Positions 52,853 to 62,472 of a stretch of 64,000 bases of DNA are shown piece after piece (the first letter of the stretch is position 1; each line of letters begins with the position of its first letter). The notes under the pieces were generated by a model. The model saw only the letters and a list, made by a program, of their open reading frames with translations. It ran no database searches and was not told the origin of the DNA. Source of the stretch: Bradyrhizobium manausense. GTDB taxonomy: Bacteria; Pseudomonadota; Alphaproteobacteria; Rhizobiales; Xanthobacteraceae. The position numbers and the translations under genes are program-made. The stretch lies in NCBI RefSeq assembly GCF_018131105.1, contig NZ_JAFCJI010000001.1:434001-498000 (forward strand), written 5' to 3'.

Positions 52853-54466
52853 ATGAAGGTACCGAGCCCCTGCAACGTGCTGATGCTCTATCCGTTGTTC
52901 ACGGCGGAATCGTTCTGGAGTTTTGGCGAGTCTTGCAAGCTGATGGGTGTGCGGCGCCCTGCCGCGCCGCTGGGCCTGATCACCGTTGCGGCTATGTTGC
53001 CGGAGAGCTGGACGGTCAAGTTGATCGACTGCAACACGGAGCCTTTCGGGGCTGAAGATCTGGCCTGGGCCGACGTGGTCTTCACCGGCGGCATGCTGCC
53101 GCAGCAGGCCGATACGTTGCTTCTGATCGACAAGTGCCGCGCAGCAGGCAAGCCGGTCGTAGTCGGCGGTCCCGATCCGACCTCGAGCCCGCACATCTAC
53201 GCCAGCGCGGATTTTCAGGTGCTCGGCGAGGCGGAAGGCGTCATCGAGGAGTTCATCGCGGCCTGGGACAGTGGCGCGCGCTCGGGCATCTTCACCGCGC
53301 CGAAATTCCAGGCCGACGTCACCAAAACGCCGGTGCCGCGCTTCGACCTGCTCAAGTTCGAGGACTATCTCTATCTCGGTGTCCAATACTCGCGCGGCTG
53401 TCCGTTCACTTGCGAGTTCTGCGACATCATCGAGCTCTACGGCCGTGTGCCGCGCACCAAGACGACCGAGCAAATGTTCGTCGAGCTCGAGCGGCTCTAT
53501 CAGATGGGTTATCGCGGCCACCTCGACTTCGTCGACGACAACTTTATCGGCAACAAGAAGTCGTTGCGCCAGTTCCTGCCTCAGCTCGCCGAATGGCAGC
53601 GCGCGCACGGCTATCCTTTCGAATTGTCCACGGAAGCCTCGGTCAATCTGGCTGACGATCCTGAATTGCTGGACCTGATGGGGGCGGCGAATTTCTTCGC
53701 AATCTTCGTCGGCATCGAAAGTCCTGATCCCGCAACGCTGGTGGCGATGCGGAAGAAGCAGAACACAAGGCGCAACATCGCCGAGAGCATCCACAAGATC
53801 TACGGCGCCGGCATGCTCGTCACTGCCGGCTTCATCGTCGGCTTCGATAACGAGAAGGTCTCGATGGCGGATGCGATGGTGGACTTCATCGAGGAAGCCG
53901 CCATTCCGGTCGCCATGGTCGGTCTGCTCTACGCGCTGCCGAACACGCAGCTCACGCGGCGCCTTGCAAAGGAAGGCCGCCTGCATGCCGACCACGACTT
54001 GGCGTCGACGACCGGCGGCGACCAGTGCACCGGCGGCATCAATTTTGATCCGGTTCGGCCGCTGCGCGACATCCTCATCGACTACAAGACGGTGCTCGAG
54101 CGGGTCTATAGCCCCGCCGCCTATGCCCGTCGTGTCGACAGGTTGATGACGCTGCTCGACCGGTCGCGACAGCGCCACGAACTCGCCGAAGGTGATATCC
54201 GTTCGCGGGTCGCGGCGATGGAGACTGTGCATCGCGTGGTGTCTGCCACTCCGGACGGGCGCCCGCTCTGGCAGACCTTCATGAACTGCGCCAAGCGCGA
54301 CACGTCATCGGCACGCATCGCCGTGCAGATGATCGCGGCCTATGCCCATCTTGGGCCGTTCTCGCGCAAGGTCATCGACGCCATCGACGCGCGCCTCGCG
54401 GCGCTGGGCGACGAGACGGTGATGCCCGCGGCTATCGACGCGACGGCGGCACACCACCTGGCTTGA
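52853..54466 (+). CDS. B12-binding-domain radical SAM protein (DUF4070-type)
   Basis: A 537-residue protein. The amino third is a B12-binding-like domain (VLMLYPLF, LGLITVAAMLP, VVVGGPDPT). The radical SAM motif is C183-x3-C187-x2-C190 in SRGCPFTCEFC, followed by DNFIGNKKSL, GIESPD and a DUF4070-like tail. It resembles the HpnP hopanoid 2-methylase group as I recall it, but the amino terminus and tail differ, so it is a paralogue of unknown substrate rather than HpnP itself. It ends 4 bp from a convergent MFS gene. Confidence 0.87.
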   Translation: MKVPSPCNVLMLYPLFTAESFWSFGESCKLMGVRRPAAPLGLITVAAMLPESWTVKLIDCNTEPFGAEDLAWADVVFTGGMLPQQADTLLLIDKCRAAGKPVVVGGPDPTSSPHIYASADFQVLGEAEGVIEEFIAAWDSGARSGIFTAPKFQADVTKTPVPRFDLLKFEDYLYLGVQYSRGCPFTCEFCDIIELYGRVPRTKTTEQMFVELERLYQMGYRGHLDFVDDNFIGNKKSLRQFLPQLAEWQRAHGYPFELSTEASVNLADDPELLDLMGAANFFAIFVGIESPDPATLVAMRKKQNTRRNIAESIHKIYGAGMLVTAGFIVGFDNEKVSMADAMVDFIEEAAIPVAMVGLLYALPNTQLTRRLAKEGRLHADHDLASTTGGDQCTGGINFDPVRPLRDILIDYKTVLERVYSPAAYARRVDRLMTLLDRSRQRHELAEGDIRSRVAAMETVHRVVSATPDGRPLWQTFMNCAKRDTSSARIAVQMIAAYAHLGPFSRKVIDAIDARLAALGDETVMPAAIDATAAHHLA

Positions 54467-54470
54467 GGGC

Positions 54471-55859
54471 CTACTTCACCGCCAGTCGCAAAAAGCTCAT
54501 CACGCTGCCGAGCGCGGCAAAGCCCGTTCCCAACGCCAGTGCGACGGTCGCGCCGTTGTGACCGGCCATGGCGAAACACGCCGCGGCAAGCGCCGCACCG
54601 GTTGTCTGTCCAATCAGGCGTGCGGTGGCGACGATGCCGGAAGCGCTGCCGCCGCGGTGTGGCGGGGCGCTTCCCATGATCGCCTTCATGTTCGGCGCCT
54701 GGAAAAAGCCGAAGCCCATGCCGCAGATCATGATCCGCCAGACGATATCGGGGATGCTCGGGTTCGCCGGGAGTAGCGCGAGCAGAGCCATGCCGAGGCC
54801 GAGCAGGATGAGGCCGATGCCGCCCAGCAGGCCGACCGGATGGCGATCGGAAAGGCGCCCGGCAATCGGCGCCATGATGCCGACCACCAGTGGCCACGGC
54901 GTCATGAAGAAGCCGGTCTCGACCTGCGAGCGCCCGAGCACGTCCTCGAAGTAGAACGGTAGCGAGACGAAGGCGAGGCCCTGAACGGCGAAGGAACAGA
55001 CCGCGGTCGCTGCCGACAGCGCGAACATCGGCCGGCTGAACAAGTCGATCGGCAGCATCGGCGCGGGGTGGTCGGCGTGACGCCGTGTCAGGGTGATGCC
55101 GAGCACGAGCGCCGTGACCAGTTCGACGGCCACGATGACAGGCGACAGATTATGCGCGGCACTGCCGATGCCGGTGATGAACAGGCCGAGGCAGATGGCC
55201 GCGAGAAGCGCGCCGAGAAAATCGAAGCCGTGATCGGCGCGCGGCGTCTTCGGCAGCATTGCAAGGCCGATGCCGATCGCCACGAGGCCGAACGGGATGT
55301 TGACGGCGAACAGCCACGGCCAGGGGCCGACCGCGAGGATGGCGGAGGCGATCGAGGGCCCGAACGTAAAGGCGGTGGCCACCACCAGTGCGTTGTGGCC
55401 GAAGCCACGGCCCTGCATCCGGCCGGGATAGACGAAGCGCACCAGCGCAGTGTTGACGCTCATGATGCCGCTGGCGCCCAGGCCTTGCAGCGTGCGTGCG
55501 ACCAGCAGACTGTCGAGCGACCAGGCGACCGCGCAGAACAATGAGGCGATCGTGAACAGCACGAGTCCGCCGAGATAGATGCGCTGGTGCCCGACGATCT
55601 CGCCCAGCGCGCCGAGCGGCAGCAGCGTCGCCACCAGCGCGATCTGGTAGACGTTGACCACCCAGACCGATTGCTCCGGGCTGACATGCAGATCGGCGGC
55701 GATGGCGGGCAGTGCGATGTTGGCGATCGCGGTGTCGAGCGAGGCCATCGCCAGTGCGGTGAAGATCGCGGCAATCGCCCAGCGGCGCTGCTCCGCCGGC
55801 AGGCCGTCGGCTTTGGCATGATCGGGCTCGCGCGCAGCGGCAGGTAACGTGATTGTCAT
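54471..55859 (-). CDS. MFS transporter, EmrB/QacA (DHA2) type
   Basis: A 462-residue transporter with about 12-14 hydrophobic segments. LDTAIANIALPAIAADLHVSPEQSVWVVNVYQIALV is the drug:H+ antiporter-2 signature, with GxLGEIVGHQRIY as the helix 2-3 loop. Probably exports a drug or metabolite. The ATG at 55859 has AAGG nearby; the extension to 55937 is not supported. Divergent from the dehydrogenase at 56031. Confidence 0.88.
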   Translation of the reverse strand: MTITLPAAAREPDHAKADGLPAEQRRWAIAAIFTALAMASLDTAIANIALPAIAADLHVSPEQSVWVVNVYQIALVATLLPLGALGEIVGHQRIYLGGLVLFTIASLFCAVAWSLDSLLVARTLQGLGASGIMSVNTALVRFVYPGRMQGRGFGHNALVVATAFTFGPSIASAILAVGPWPWLFAVNIPFGLVAIGIGLAMLPKTPRADHGFDFLGALLAAICLGLFITGIGSAAHNLSPVIVAVELVTALVLGITLTRRHADHPAPMLPIDLFSRPMFALSAATAVCSFAVQGLAFVSLPFYFEDVLGRSQVETGFFMTPWPLVVGIMAPIAGRLSDRHPVGLLGGIGLILLGLGMALLALLPANPSIPDIVWRIMICGMGFGFFQAPNMKAIMGSAPPHRGGSASGIVATARLIGQTTGAALAAACFAMAGHNGATVALALGTGFAALGSVMSFLRLAVK

Positions 55860-56030
55860 TGCCTTGCGCTGTGCTCCGGCGATCTGGCGTCGATGATCTC
55901 CGGCATGTACTACGCTTGAGGCTGCTTCCACAGGCATATGCTTGCATGCATTGTATGCGCGACGATCAGGCGCCGATGCGATGGTGACGGCGTATGTTCA
56001 CGCCAGCTGCCGCTCTCACAGGGGATCATT

Positions 56031-57092
56031 ATGCACATCGTCGTTCTGCCGGGAGACGGCATCGGACCGGAGATCACCGCCGCGACATCAGGGGTGCTGC
56101 GTGCGGCGTCCGAGCGCTTTCAGCTCAATCTGCGGCTGGAGGAGCATGCGGTCGGGCACGCGAGCCTGAAGCTATCGGGCACCACGGTGCGCCCCGAACT
56201 GCTCGACATCGTCCGCGCCGCCGACGGCCTGATCCTCGGGCCGACCGCGACCTTCGACTTCAAGGACGAGGCGCATGGCGAGATCAATCCGTCCAGGCAT
56301 TTCCGCAAGAACCTCGACCTCTACGCCAACATCAGGCCGGCGCGCACTTATGCCGGGCGGTCCGGTCGGTGTGGGGATTTCGACCTCGTCGTCGTGCGCG
56401 AGAACACCGAAGGCTTTTACGCCGATCGCAACATGGAGCAGGGCAATGGCGAACTGCTGGTCACGCCGGATGTCGTCATCTCGTTGCGCCGGATCACGCG
56501 GCTCTGCTGCGAGCGCATCGCGCACGCCGCCTGCCGTCTGGCGATGAAGCGGCGCAAGCATCTCACCATCGTGCACAAGGCCAACGTGCTGAAGATCGGC
56601 GACGGCATGTTTCTCGACATCTGCCGCGAGGCGGCGAAGGCTTATCCCGGCCTTGTGGTCGACGACATCCTGGTCGACGCCATGATGGCGCATGTGGTGC
56701 GCAACCCCGATCGCTTCGACGTGATCGTCTCGACCAACATGTTCGGCGATATCCTGTCCGATCTCACCGCGGAGCTCTCGGGCAGCCTCGGCCTCGGCGG
56801 CTCGCTCAATGTCGGTGACAGCTACGCCATGGCGCAGGCCGCGCACGGCTCGGCGCCCGACATTGCAGGCCAGGACGTCGCTAACCCGGTGTCGCTGATC
56901 CTCTCGACCGCGCTGCTGCTCGGCTGGCATGGCGAGAGAAGCGGCGCAGTCCGTTACGAGGAAGCCGCGCGTGCGATCGAGGCGGCGGTGGCGACGGCGC
57001 TTCGTGAGGGCAGGGCGACGCGCGATGTCGGCGGCAGGCTCGGCACGATCGCCGCGGGCGCAGCGATCGCGGAGATATTGCAGGCGGAGTGA
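56031..57092 (+). CDS. Isocitrate/isopropylmalate dehydrogenase-family protein
   Basis: A 353-residue NAD(P)-linked beta-decarboxylating dehydrogenase. MHIVVLPGDGIGPEIT opens the fold, VRENTEGFYADRN binds substrate, and MFGDILSDLTAELSGSLGLGGSLNVGD is the family signature. Residues NMEQGNGE and DEAHGEINPSR differ from leuB and icd, so tartrate or another 2-hydroxyacid is possible. AGGGGA precedes the ATG at 56031. The upstream divergent gap has a TGCATGCA palindrome. Convergent with an SDR across repeat copy B. Confidence 0.88.
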   Translation: MHIVVLPGDGIGPEITAATSGVLRAASERFQLNLRLEEHAVGHASLKLSGTTVRPELLDIVRAADGLILGPTATFDFKDEAHGEINPSRHFRKNLDLYANIRPARTYAGRSGRCGDFDLVVVRENTEGFYADRNMEQGNGELLVTPDVVISLRRITRLCCERIAHAACRLAMKRRKHLTIVHKANVLKIGDGMFLDICREAAKAYPGLVVDDILVDAMMAHVVRNPDRFDVIVSTNMFGDILSDLTAELSGSLGLGGSLNVGDSYAMAQAAHGSAPDIAGQDVANPVSLILSTALLLGWHGERSGAVRYEEAARAIEAAVATALREGRATRDVGGRLGTIAAGAAIAEILQAE

Positions 57093-57128
57093 GCTTTCGC
57101 CCCGCGCTTTTCTTTCAACCTCGAACCA

Positions 57129-57242
57129 AAAGCGCGAAAACAACCCCATGCACCGTAGAAGGCGCCTTGAAAGACAAGGTTTTTTCCAGCCGGCTCCGTG
57201 GCGACCTCTGGCGCGTCGGATAAGTTGACACGTCGGGCAAAA
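57129..57242 (-). repeat. Dispersed intergenic repeat, copy B
   Basis: Inverted relative to copy A at 20271-20379. The 21-mer at 57137-57157 is the exact complement of 20348-20368, and TTGACACGTCGGGCAAAA at 57225-57242 matches the other end with one mismatch. It fills the convergent gap after the dehydrogenase gene. 57093-57358 otherwise holds no gene. Confidence 0.7.
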
Positions 57243-57358
57243 CACCGGCACGATGACATCATGGCAGCGGTGCGCAAGCCGGCCGCGACCAGCTTCCGAA
57301 CTTCATCCTTCTCGATGCACTTTGTCTTGCCTGAGCGCGCAGACGCCGCTTGGGAGCT

Positions 57359-58102
57359 CTAGAACTGATACCGCCGCAAGCCGCCATCCACGGGGATCAC
57401 CGTCCCCGTGATGTACCGCGCCACCGGGGAGGCCAGGAACACCGCGAGTGCGGCGAGGTCTTCGGGCTCGCCCCAATAGCCGACCGGAATTTCCTCCTCG
57501 GCAAAGCGCTCGCGATAGTCAGGCGCGTAGTTGCGGCGGATCTGCTCGCTCATGATGCGGCCGGGCGGAATGCAGTTGATGGTGATGCCGTGCTCGCCGA
57601 TCTCGCGCGAGAGGCCCTTGGCCCAGGCATGTACGGCGGCCTTGGCGGCGAACGCGGCGTTGAGGCCTTCCGGCTCGGACTTGCCGGTGATGTTGATGAT
57701 GCGGCCCCATTTGCGCTCGATCATCTGCGGCAGCAGCGCATGTGCGATTCGGCGGTAGCTGGTGAAGTTGAGCGCGATCGCCTCGTCCCATTTGCTGTCG
57801 GGCGCATCGACCGGCAGGGGGCGGCTGCCGCCGGCATTGTTGATGAGGATGTCGACATGACCGAGTTCCTTCAACGCGAAGGCCGAGATCTTCTCAGCGG
57901 CGTCCTTGGCCATCACGTCCTGCTCGAACGGGGTGATCAGGCCGCCGCCGACTTCCTTCACCAGTTCGGCGAGCAGGTCGGTACGGCGCGCCACGCCGAC
58001 GATGCGCACGCCTTCGGCCGCCAGGCCCTTGGCGATGGCGCGGCCGATGCCGATGCTCGCGCCGGTGACGATTGCGGTTTTCGATTTGAGGCCAAGGTCC
58101 AT
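57359..58102 (-). CDS. SDR-fold protein lacking the catalytic Tyr
   Basis: A 247-residue SDR. TGASIGIG (13-20) and NNAGG are intact, but where YxxxK should lie the sequence is NAAFAAK: Lys154 is present and residue 150 is Ala, with Phe at 151. The Ser region (ITGKSEPEG) is also altered. Either the chemistry differs or the protein binds ligand without classic catalysis. I recall the same SEPEGLNAAF segment in related rhizobial proteins, so this is a subfamily trait rather than a recent mutation. Start at 58102; the extension to 58246 overlaps the tam gene. Confidence 0.82.
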   Translation of the reverse strand: MDLGLKSKTAIVTGASIGIGRAIAKGLAAEGVRIVGVARRTDLLAELVKEVGGGLITPFEQDVMAKDAAEKISAFALKELGHVDILINNAGGSRPLPVDAPDSKWDEAIALNFTSYRRIAHALLPQMIERKWGRIINITGKSEPEGLNAAFAAKAAVHAWAKGLSREIGEHGITINCIPPGRIMSEQIRRNYAPDYRERFAEEEIPVGYWGEPEDLAALAVFLASPVARYITGTVIPVDGGLRRYQF

Positions 58103-58245
58103 GGTCACACGCTCTCTTGATCGGTTCTTGCTTTTTGCTTTCGTTTCCAGCCGGTCCCGCAGGCTTTGCGAATTGCCTGAGCGGGACGAGCAGTGGTAAC
58201 CAAGAGCGAACGTGAAAGAAACATCAAAAAGAAAAGGCTCGACCA

Positions 58246-59016
58246 ATGGTCTGGGATCCGCAGCAATATCTGAAATTCTCCGGCCATCGGCTCCGGCCCG
58301 CGGTCGATCTGTTGATGCGCGTTCCCGACGTCGGCCCGCGCACGGTCGCTGACCTCGGCGCCGGCGCCGGCAACGTCACCAGGCTGATCAAGGAGCGCTG
58401 GCCGTCCGCCGCGGTCACAGGCGTCGAGGGCTCGGCCGAGATGGTGGCCGCAGGCCGCAAGGCCGCGCCTGACGTGGAATGGTCACATGAGGACCTCGGC
58501 CATTGGCGTCCCGCGAAACAATATGACGTGGTCTATTCCAATGCCGCACTGCACTGGTTGCCGAATCACGCGGCACTCTTCCCCTCGGTGATGGAGAAGG
58601 TGGCGCCCGGCGGCATGCTTGCAGTGCAGATGCCGCGCAACTTCCTGGCGCAATCGCATGTGCTGATTGGCGAGACCGCCCTGAACGGGCCCTGGCGATC
58701 CAAGGTCGAGCACCTCGTCACCCCGCCGCCGGTGGAAGGGCCGGCCTTCTATCACGATGTGCTCGCGCCCCTGTCGCAAAACATCGACATCTGGGAGACC
58801 GAATATCTCCAGGTCCTCGACGGCGAAAATCCCGTGAAGGAATGGACCAAGGGCACCTGGCTGACGCGGTACCTCGACGTATTGCAGGGCGACGAGAAGG
58901 CCGCATTCGAAGCCGCCTACGGGGAGCGGGTCGCAAAGGCCTACCCGAAGAATGGCGCGGGGCAGACGCTGTTCCCCTTCCGTCGGCTGTTCATGGTTGC
59001 CCAGCGCAAGGGTTAA
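58246..59016 (+). CDS. tam: Trans-aconitate 2-methyltransferase
   Basis: A 256-residue SAM-dependent methyltransferase. WDPQQYLKFSGHRLRPAVDLL, ADLGAGAGNVT (SAM site), ANAALHWLPNHAALF and LAVQMPRNF follow E. coli Tam closely as I remember it. It methylates trans-aconitate, a spontaneous by-product that inhibits aconitase. The ATG at 58246 overlaps nothing. A small ATTGCC-CTTC-GGCAAT hairpin begins at the stop (59016-59031). Confidence 0.9.
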   Translation: MVWDPQQYLKFSGHRLRPAVDLLMRVPDVGPRTVADLGAGAGNVTRLIKERWPSAAVTGVEGSAEMVAAGRKAAPDVEWSHEDLGHWRPAKQYDVVYSNAALHWLPNHAALFPSVMEKVAPGGMLAVQMPRNFLAQSHVLIGETALNGPWRSKVEHLVTPPPVEGPAFYHDVLAPLSQNIDIWETEYLQVLDGENPVKEWTKGTWLTRYLDVLQGDEKAAFEAAYGERVAKAYPKNGAGQTLFPFRRLFMVAQRKG

Positions 59017-59031
59017 TTGCCCTTCGGCAAT
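59016..59031 (+). terminator. Weak hairpin after tam
   Basis: ATTGCC and GGCAAT form a 6-bp stem with a CTTC tetraloop immediately after the tam stop codon. There is no U-tract, so termination efficiency is doubtful. The rest of 59017-59233 shows no gene. Confidence 0.3.
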
Positions 59032-59233
59032 GCGACATAAGCGCTCGCTCCCGGTGGGCGGGGGCGGGGGACGGGTTGCACATGCGACCGCGAGCAAGCT
59101 AGCTTGCCTGCGGCATAGCCTCGCTGCGGCAAATTGGGCTTAGGTCTAGTTGTTCGGGGTGAGGATTGCTGCCACTACTGAAACCGTAAAACAAAAAAGA
59201 ACCCGGTTTCCGAGGTTGTTGGGGAGGTCCTTC

Positions 59234-60235
59234 ATGCGCAAATTTCTCTTTGCGGTCGCCGCTGCCGCGTTCGCTTTCGCTCCTGCGGTTGCCGAGGCGC
59301 AGAGCCCGATCATCATCAAGTTCAGCCATGTCGTGGCCAACGATACGCCGAAGGGCAAGGGCGCCCTGAAGTTCAAGGAACTTGCCGAGAAGTACACCGA
59401 CGGCAAGGTCAAGATCGAAGTCTATCCGAACTCCTCTCTCTATAAGGACAAGGAGGAGATCGAGGCGCTCCAGCTCGGCTCGGTGCAGATGCTCGCGCCC
59501 TCGACCGCGAAATTCGCGCCGCTCGGCATCAAGGAATTCGAGGCGCTCGATCTGCCCTGGCTGTTCAAGGATGAAGCGACCTATTCGAAGGCGATGAAGG
59601 GCACGGTCGGCAAGTGGCTGTTCCAGAAGCTGGAGACCAAGGGAATCACCGGTCTCGCTTATTGGGACAACGGCTTCCACATGGTGTCGTCGAACCGTCC
59701 GCTGATGAAGCCGGAGGATTTCAAGGGCCTGAAGTTCCGCATCTCCGGATCGAAGATCGCAGACCAGTATTTCCGCCTGATGGGTTCGATCCCGCAGATC
59801 ATGGCGTTCTCGGAAGTCTACCAGGCGCTGCAGACCGGCGTGGTCGACGGCTGCGAGAACACCGCGTCGAACTATCTGACGCAGAAGTTCTACGAGGTGC
59901 AGAAGGACATCACCGTGTCCTATCACGCGCATCTGCAATATGCGGTCATCGTCAATTCGAAATTCTGGTCCGGCCTGCCGCCTGACATCCGCACCCAGCT
60001 CGAGAAGGCGATGGCGGATGCAACCGACTACACCAACCAGATCGCGCACCAGGAAAACGAGGACGCGCTGGCCGAGATCAAGAAGACCGGCAAGACCACG
60101 CTGCATTATCTGACGGACGCCGACCGCAAGGCATGGCAGGAAGCAATGCAGCCGACTTATAAATGGGCCAAGGGCCGTGTCGGGCAGGAAGTGCTCGATC
60201 TCGTTTCCAAGGAACTCGACGTCAAGATGAACTGA
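59234..60235 (+). CDS. TRAP transporter substrate-binding protein (DctP type)
   Basis: A 333-residue periplasmic binding protein with a cleavable signal peptide (MRKFLFAV...AEAQ, 1-22). KFSHVVANDTPKGKGALKFKELAE, KVKIEVYPNSSLYKDKEEIEALQLG and FRISGSKIADQYFR are DctP signatures. GGGGAGG precedes the ATG. It captures a dicarboxylate or other organic acid for the fused membrane protein 81 bp downstream. Confidence 0.93.
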   Translation: MRKFLFAVAAAAFAFAPAVAEAQSPIIIKFSHVVANDTPKGKGALKFKELAEKYTDGKVKIEVYPNSSLYKDKEEIEALQLGSVQMLAPSTAKFAPLGIKEFEALDLPWLFKDEATYSKAMKGTVGKWLFQKLETKGITGLAYWDNGFHMVSSNRPLMKPEDFKGLKFRISGSKIADQYFRLMGSIPQIMAFSEVYQALQTGVVDGCENTASNYLTQKFYEVQKDITVSYHAHLQYAVIVNSKFWSGLPPDIRTQLEKAMADATDYTNQIAHQENEDALAEIKKTGKTTLHYLTDADRKAWQEAMQPTYKWAKGRVGQEVLDLVSKELDVKMN

Positions 60236-60316
60236 CGCGTTTTTCCGGAGAATAATACCAACGGTCGGGAGTGAGTGCACTCCCGGCCGTTTCGTATCGA
60301 TTGGGGGGATTCTGAT

Positions 60317-62365
60317 TTGCTGCGCGTGCTCAACCAGGTGCTCAATCATCTCGAAGAATGGTTGATCGCGACGCTCATTGCGGCTGCAACCGGACTGATC
60401 TTCATCGCCGTCGTGCACCGTTACGGTGCGGGCGAATCGATCAATCTGGCGCGATGGGCCACCGCGCACGGGATGACCTGGCTGGCATCGGCCTCGATGG
60501 CCGTGTTCACCTTCATGTCCGAGCTCGACCTCTCCTGGGCGCAGGAACTCTGCATCTACATGTTCATCTGGATGGCGAAGTTCGGCGCGGCCTATGGCGT
60601 GCGCACCGGCATCCATGTCGGCGTCGACCTGCTCGTCAACCGGCTGCCCGAGCATTCCCGCAAGCATGTCATCATGTTCGCGATGCTGTGCGGCGCGCTG
60701 TTCACCGGCATGATCGCCGCCTTCGGCGCCTCCTTTGTCACCGAGATGTTCAAGACCGGCCAGCAATCCAACGATCTGGAAGCGCCGATGTGGTTCGTCT
60801 ATCTGGCGATCCCGCTCGGCTCCGGCCTGATGTGCTTCCGCTTCCTCCAGGTCTCCTGGTCCTATTACTGGACCGGCGAGCTGCCGCATCATGACGAGAC
60901 CCATGTCGACGGCGTCGAGGCCGACGGCTCGCCGGCGCTTCATCCGCAGCCCGCCGGCGCCGCCACCAGGGCCGCCTCGCGCAAGGTCTCGCCGCTCGGC
61001 GTGATCCTGATCATGGCGCCGATCCTGATCTTCGCGCTCTGCCTCGCCGAGAAGACCGGCTTCATCGTGCTGCCGCACTGGATGCGTGCGGCCACGGTCT
61101 TCGCACTGCTAATCGCGCTGATGCTCACGGGCATTCCCGTTTCGATTGCGCTCGGCCTCACCGTGATGACGTTCCTGTTCACGCTGACCGCCGTGCCGAT
61201 CGAAGCCGTCTCGATGAAGCTCTTCACGGGCATCGAGGGCTTCGAGATCATGGCGATCCCGTTCTTCATCCTCGCCGGCAATTTCCTCACCCACGGCGGC
61301 GTCGCGCGACGCATGATCAACTTCGCGACCTCGCTGATCGGGCACTGGCACGGCGGCCTTGGCCTTGCCGGCATCGTCGCCTGCGCGATGTTCGCCCTGG
61401 TGTGCGGATCGAGCGTCGCGACGGTCGCGGCGATCGGCGCCATCGTGCTGCCCGAGATGGTCCGCCACGGCTATCCCATGCGCTTCGGCGCCGGCATCAT
61501 CACGGTTGCCGGCTCGCTCGGCATCTTGATGCTGCCGTCGATCCCGAAGATCGTCTATGCGGTCTCCACCAATACCTCGATCGGCGCGCTGTTCGTCGCC
61601 GGCCTGCTGCCCGGCATTCTCCTGACCACGATGCTCTGTATCGTCACCTGGTGGCTGGCGCGCAGTCGCGACTATCCGCGGCTGCCGAAGGCGACCTGGG
61701 GCGAGACCGTCCACGCCTTCCGCGAGAGCGTCTGGGGATTGATGCTGGTCGTCATCATCATCGGCGGCATCTATAGCGGGCTGTTCACCGCCACCGAGGC
61801 GGCCGCGATGGCTGCGGTCTACTCCTTCATCATCGCGGTGTTCGTCTACAAGGCGATCGGCATGAAGGACGTGCCGCGGGTGCTGCTGCGCGCGGCCAAC
61901 ACCAGCGCGATGTTGCTCTACATCGTCACCAACGCCGTGCTGTTTTCCTTCGTGCTTGCCAATGAGAACCTGCCGACGATCCTTGCGGACTGGATCGCGG
62001 CGCAGAACCTCGGCTGGGTCGGCTTCCTGCTGGTCGTCAACGTGCTGCTGCTGCTCGCCGGCAACTTCATGGAGCCGAACTCGATCATCCTGATCATGGC
62101 ACCGATCCTGGCGCCGGCGGCGAAGAAACTCGGCATCGACCTCGTCCATTTCGGTATCGTCATGGACGTCAACATGGAGGTCGGCCTCTGCCATCCGCCT
62201 GTCGGCTTGAACCTCTACGTCGCATCGATGATCGCGCGAATGCGCATCACCGATCTCGCCGGCGCCGTGATGCCGTGGCTGCTCACCATGCTCGGCTTCC
62301 TCATCATCGTGACCTATTGGCCCGATCTGACGCTGTGGCTGCCGCGGGTGCTGGGGATGCACTAG
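60317..62365 (+). CDS. TRAP transporter, fused small and large membrane subunits (DctQM)
   Basis: A 682-residue membrane protein. The first 215 residues are a DctQ small subunit (RTGIHVGVDLLVNRLPEHSRK), with an extra helical insert (NLARWATAHGMTWLASASMAVF) before LSWAQELCIYMFIW. A hydrophilic linker leads to the DctM large subunit with about 12 helices (IPFFILAGNFLTHGG, DVNMEVGLCHPPVGLNLYV). The TTG at 60317 is preferred because GGGGGGA is 7 bases upstream; an ATG at 60275 is possible. Confidence 0.9.
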   Translation: MLRVLNQVLNHLEEWLIATLIAAATGLIFIAVVHRYGAGESINLARWATAHGMTWLASASMAVFTFMSELDLSWAQELCIYMFIWMAKFGAAYGVRTGIHVGVDLLVNRLPEHSRKHVIMFAMLCGALFTGMIAAFGASFVTEMFKTGQQSNDLEAPMWFVYLAIPLGSGLMCFRFLQVSWSYYWTGELPHHDETHVDGVEADGSPALHPQPAGAATRAASRKVSPLGVILIMAPILIFALCLAEKTGFIVLPHWMRAATVFALLIALMLTGIPVSIALGLTVMTFLFTLTAVPIEAVSMKLFTGIEGFEIMAIPFFILAGNFLTHGGVARRMINFATSLIGHWHGGLGLAGIVACAMFALVCGSSVATVAAIGAIVLPEMVRHGYPMRFGAGIITVAGSLGILMLPSIPKIVYAVSTNTSIGALFVAGLLPGILLTTMLCIVTWWLARSRDYPRLPKATWGETVHAFRESVWGLMLVVIIIGGIYSGLFTATEAAAMAAVYSFIIAVFVYKAIGMKDVPRVLLRAANTSAMLLYIVTNAVLFSFVLANENLPTILADWIAAQNLGWVGFLLVVNVLLLLAGNFMEPNSIILIMAPILAPAAKKLGIDLVHFGIVMDVNMEVGLCHPPVGLNLYVASMIARMRITDLAGAVMPWLLTMLGFLIIVTYWPDLTLWLPRVLGMH

Positions 62366-62472
62366 AACCGGCTCCATGAGTTCAGCGACCGGCGCGGCCG
62401 GTCGCTGGCTGTTGGAACCGATGCGTGAATGGGATTAGATGGCTCCAACCAGAGCAGGGGAGGAGCCAGCCC

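Noticed and set aside
52853..54466. HpnP hopanoid 2-methylase
   Set aside because: Same DUF4070-type family, but the amino terminus and tail differ from HpnP as I recall it and no hopanoid genes are near.
59099..61078. Minus-strand frame of 659 codons opposite the TRAP genes
   Set aside because: The translation is repetitive in charged residues with no recognisable domain, and the plus strand encodes DctP and DctQM with ribosome-binding sites.
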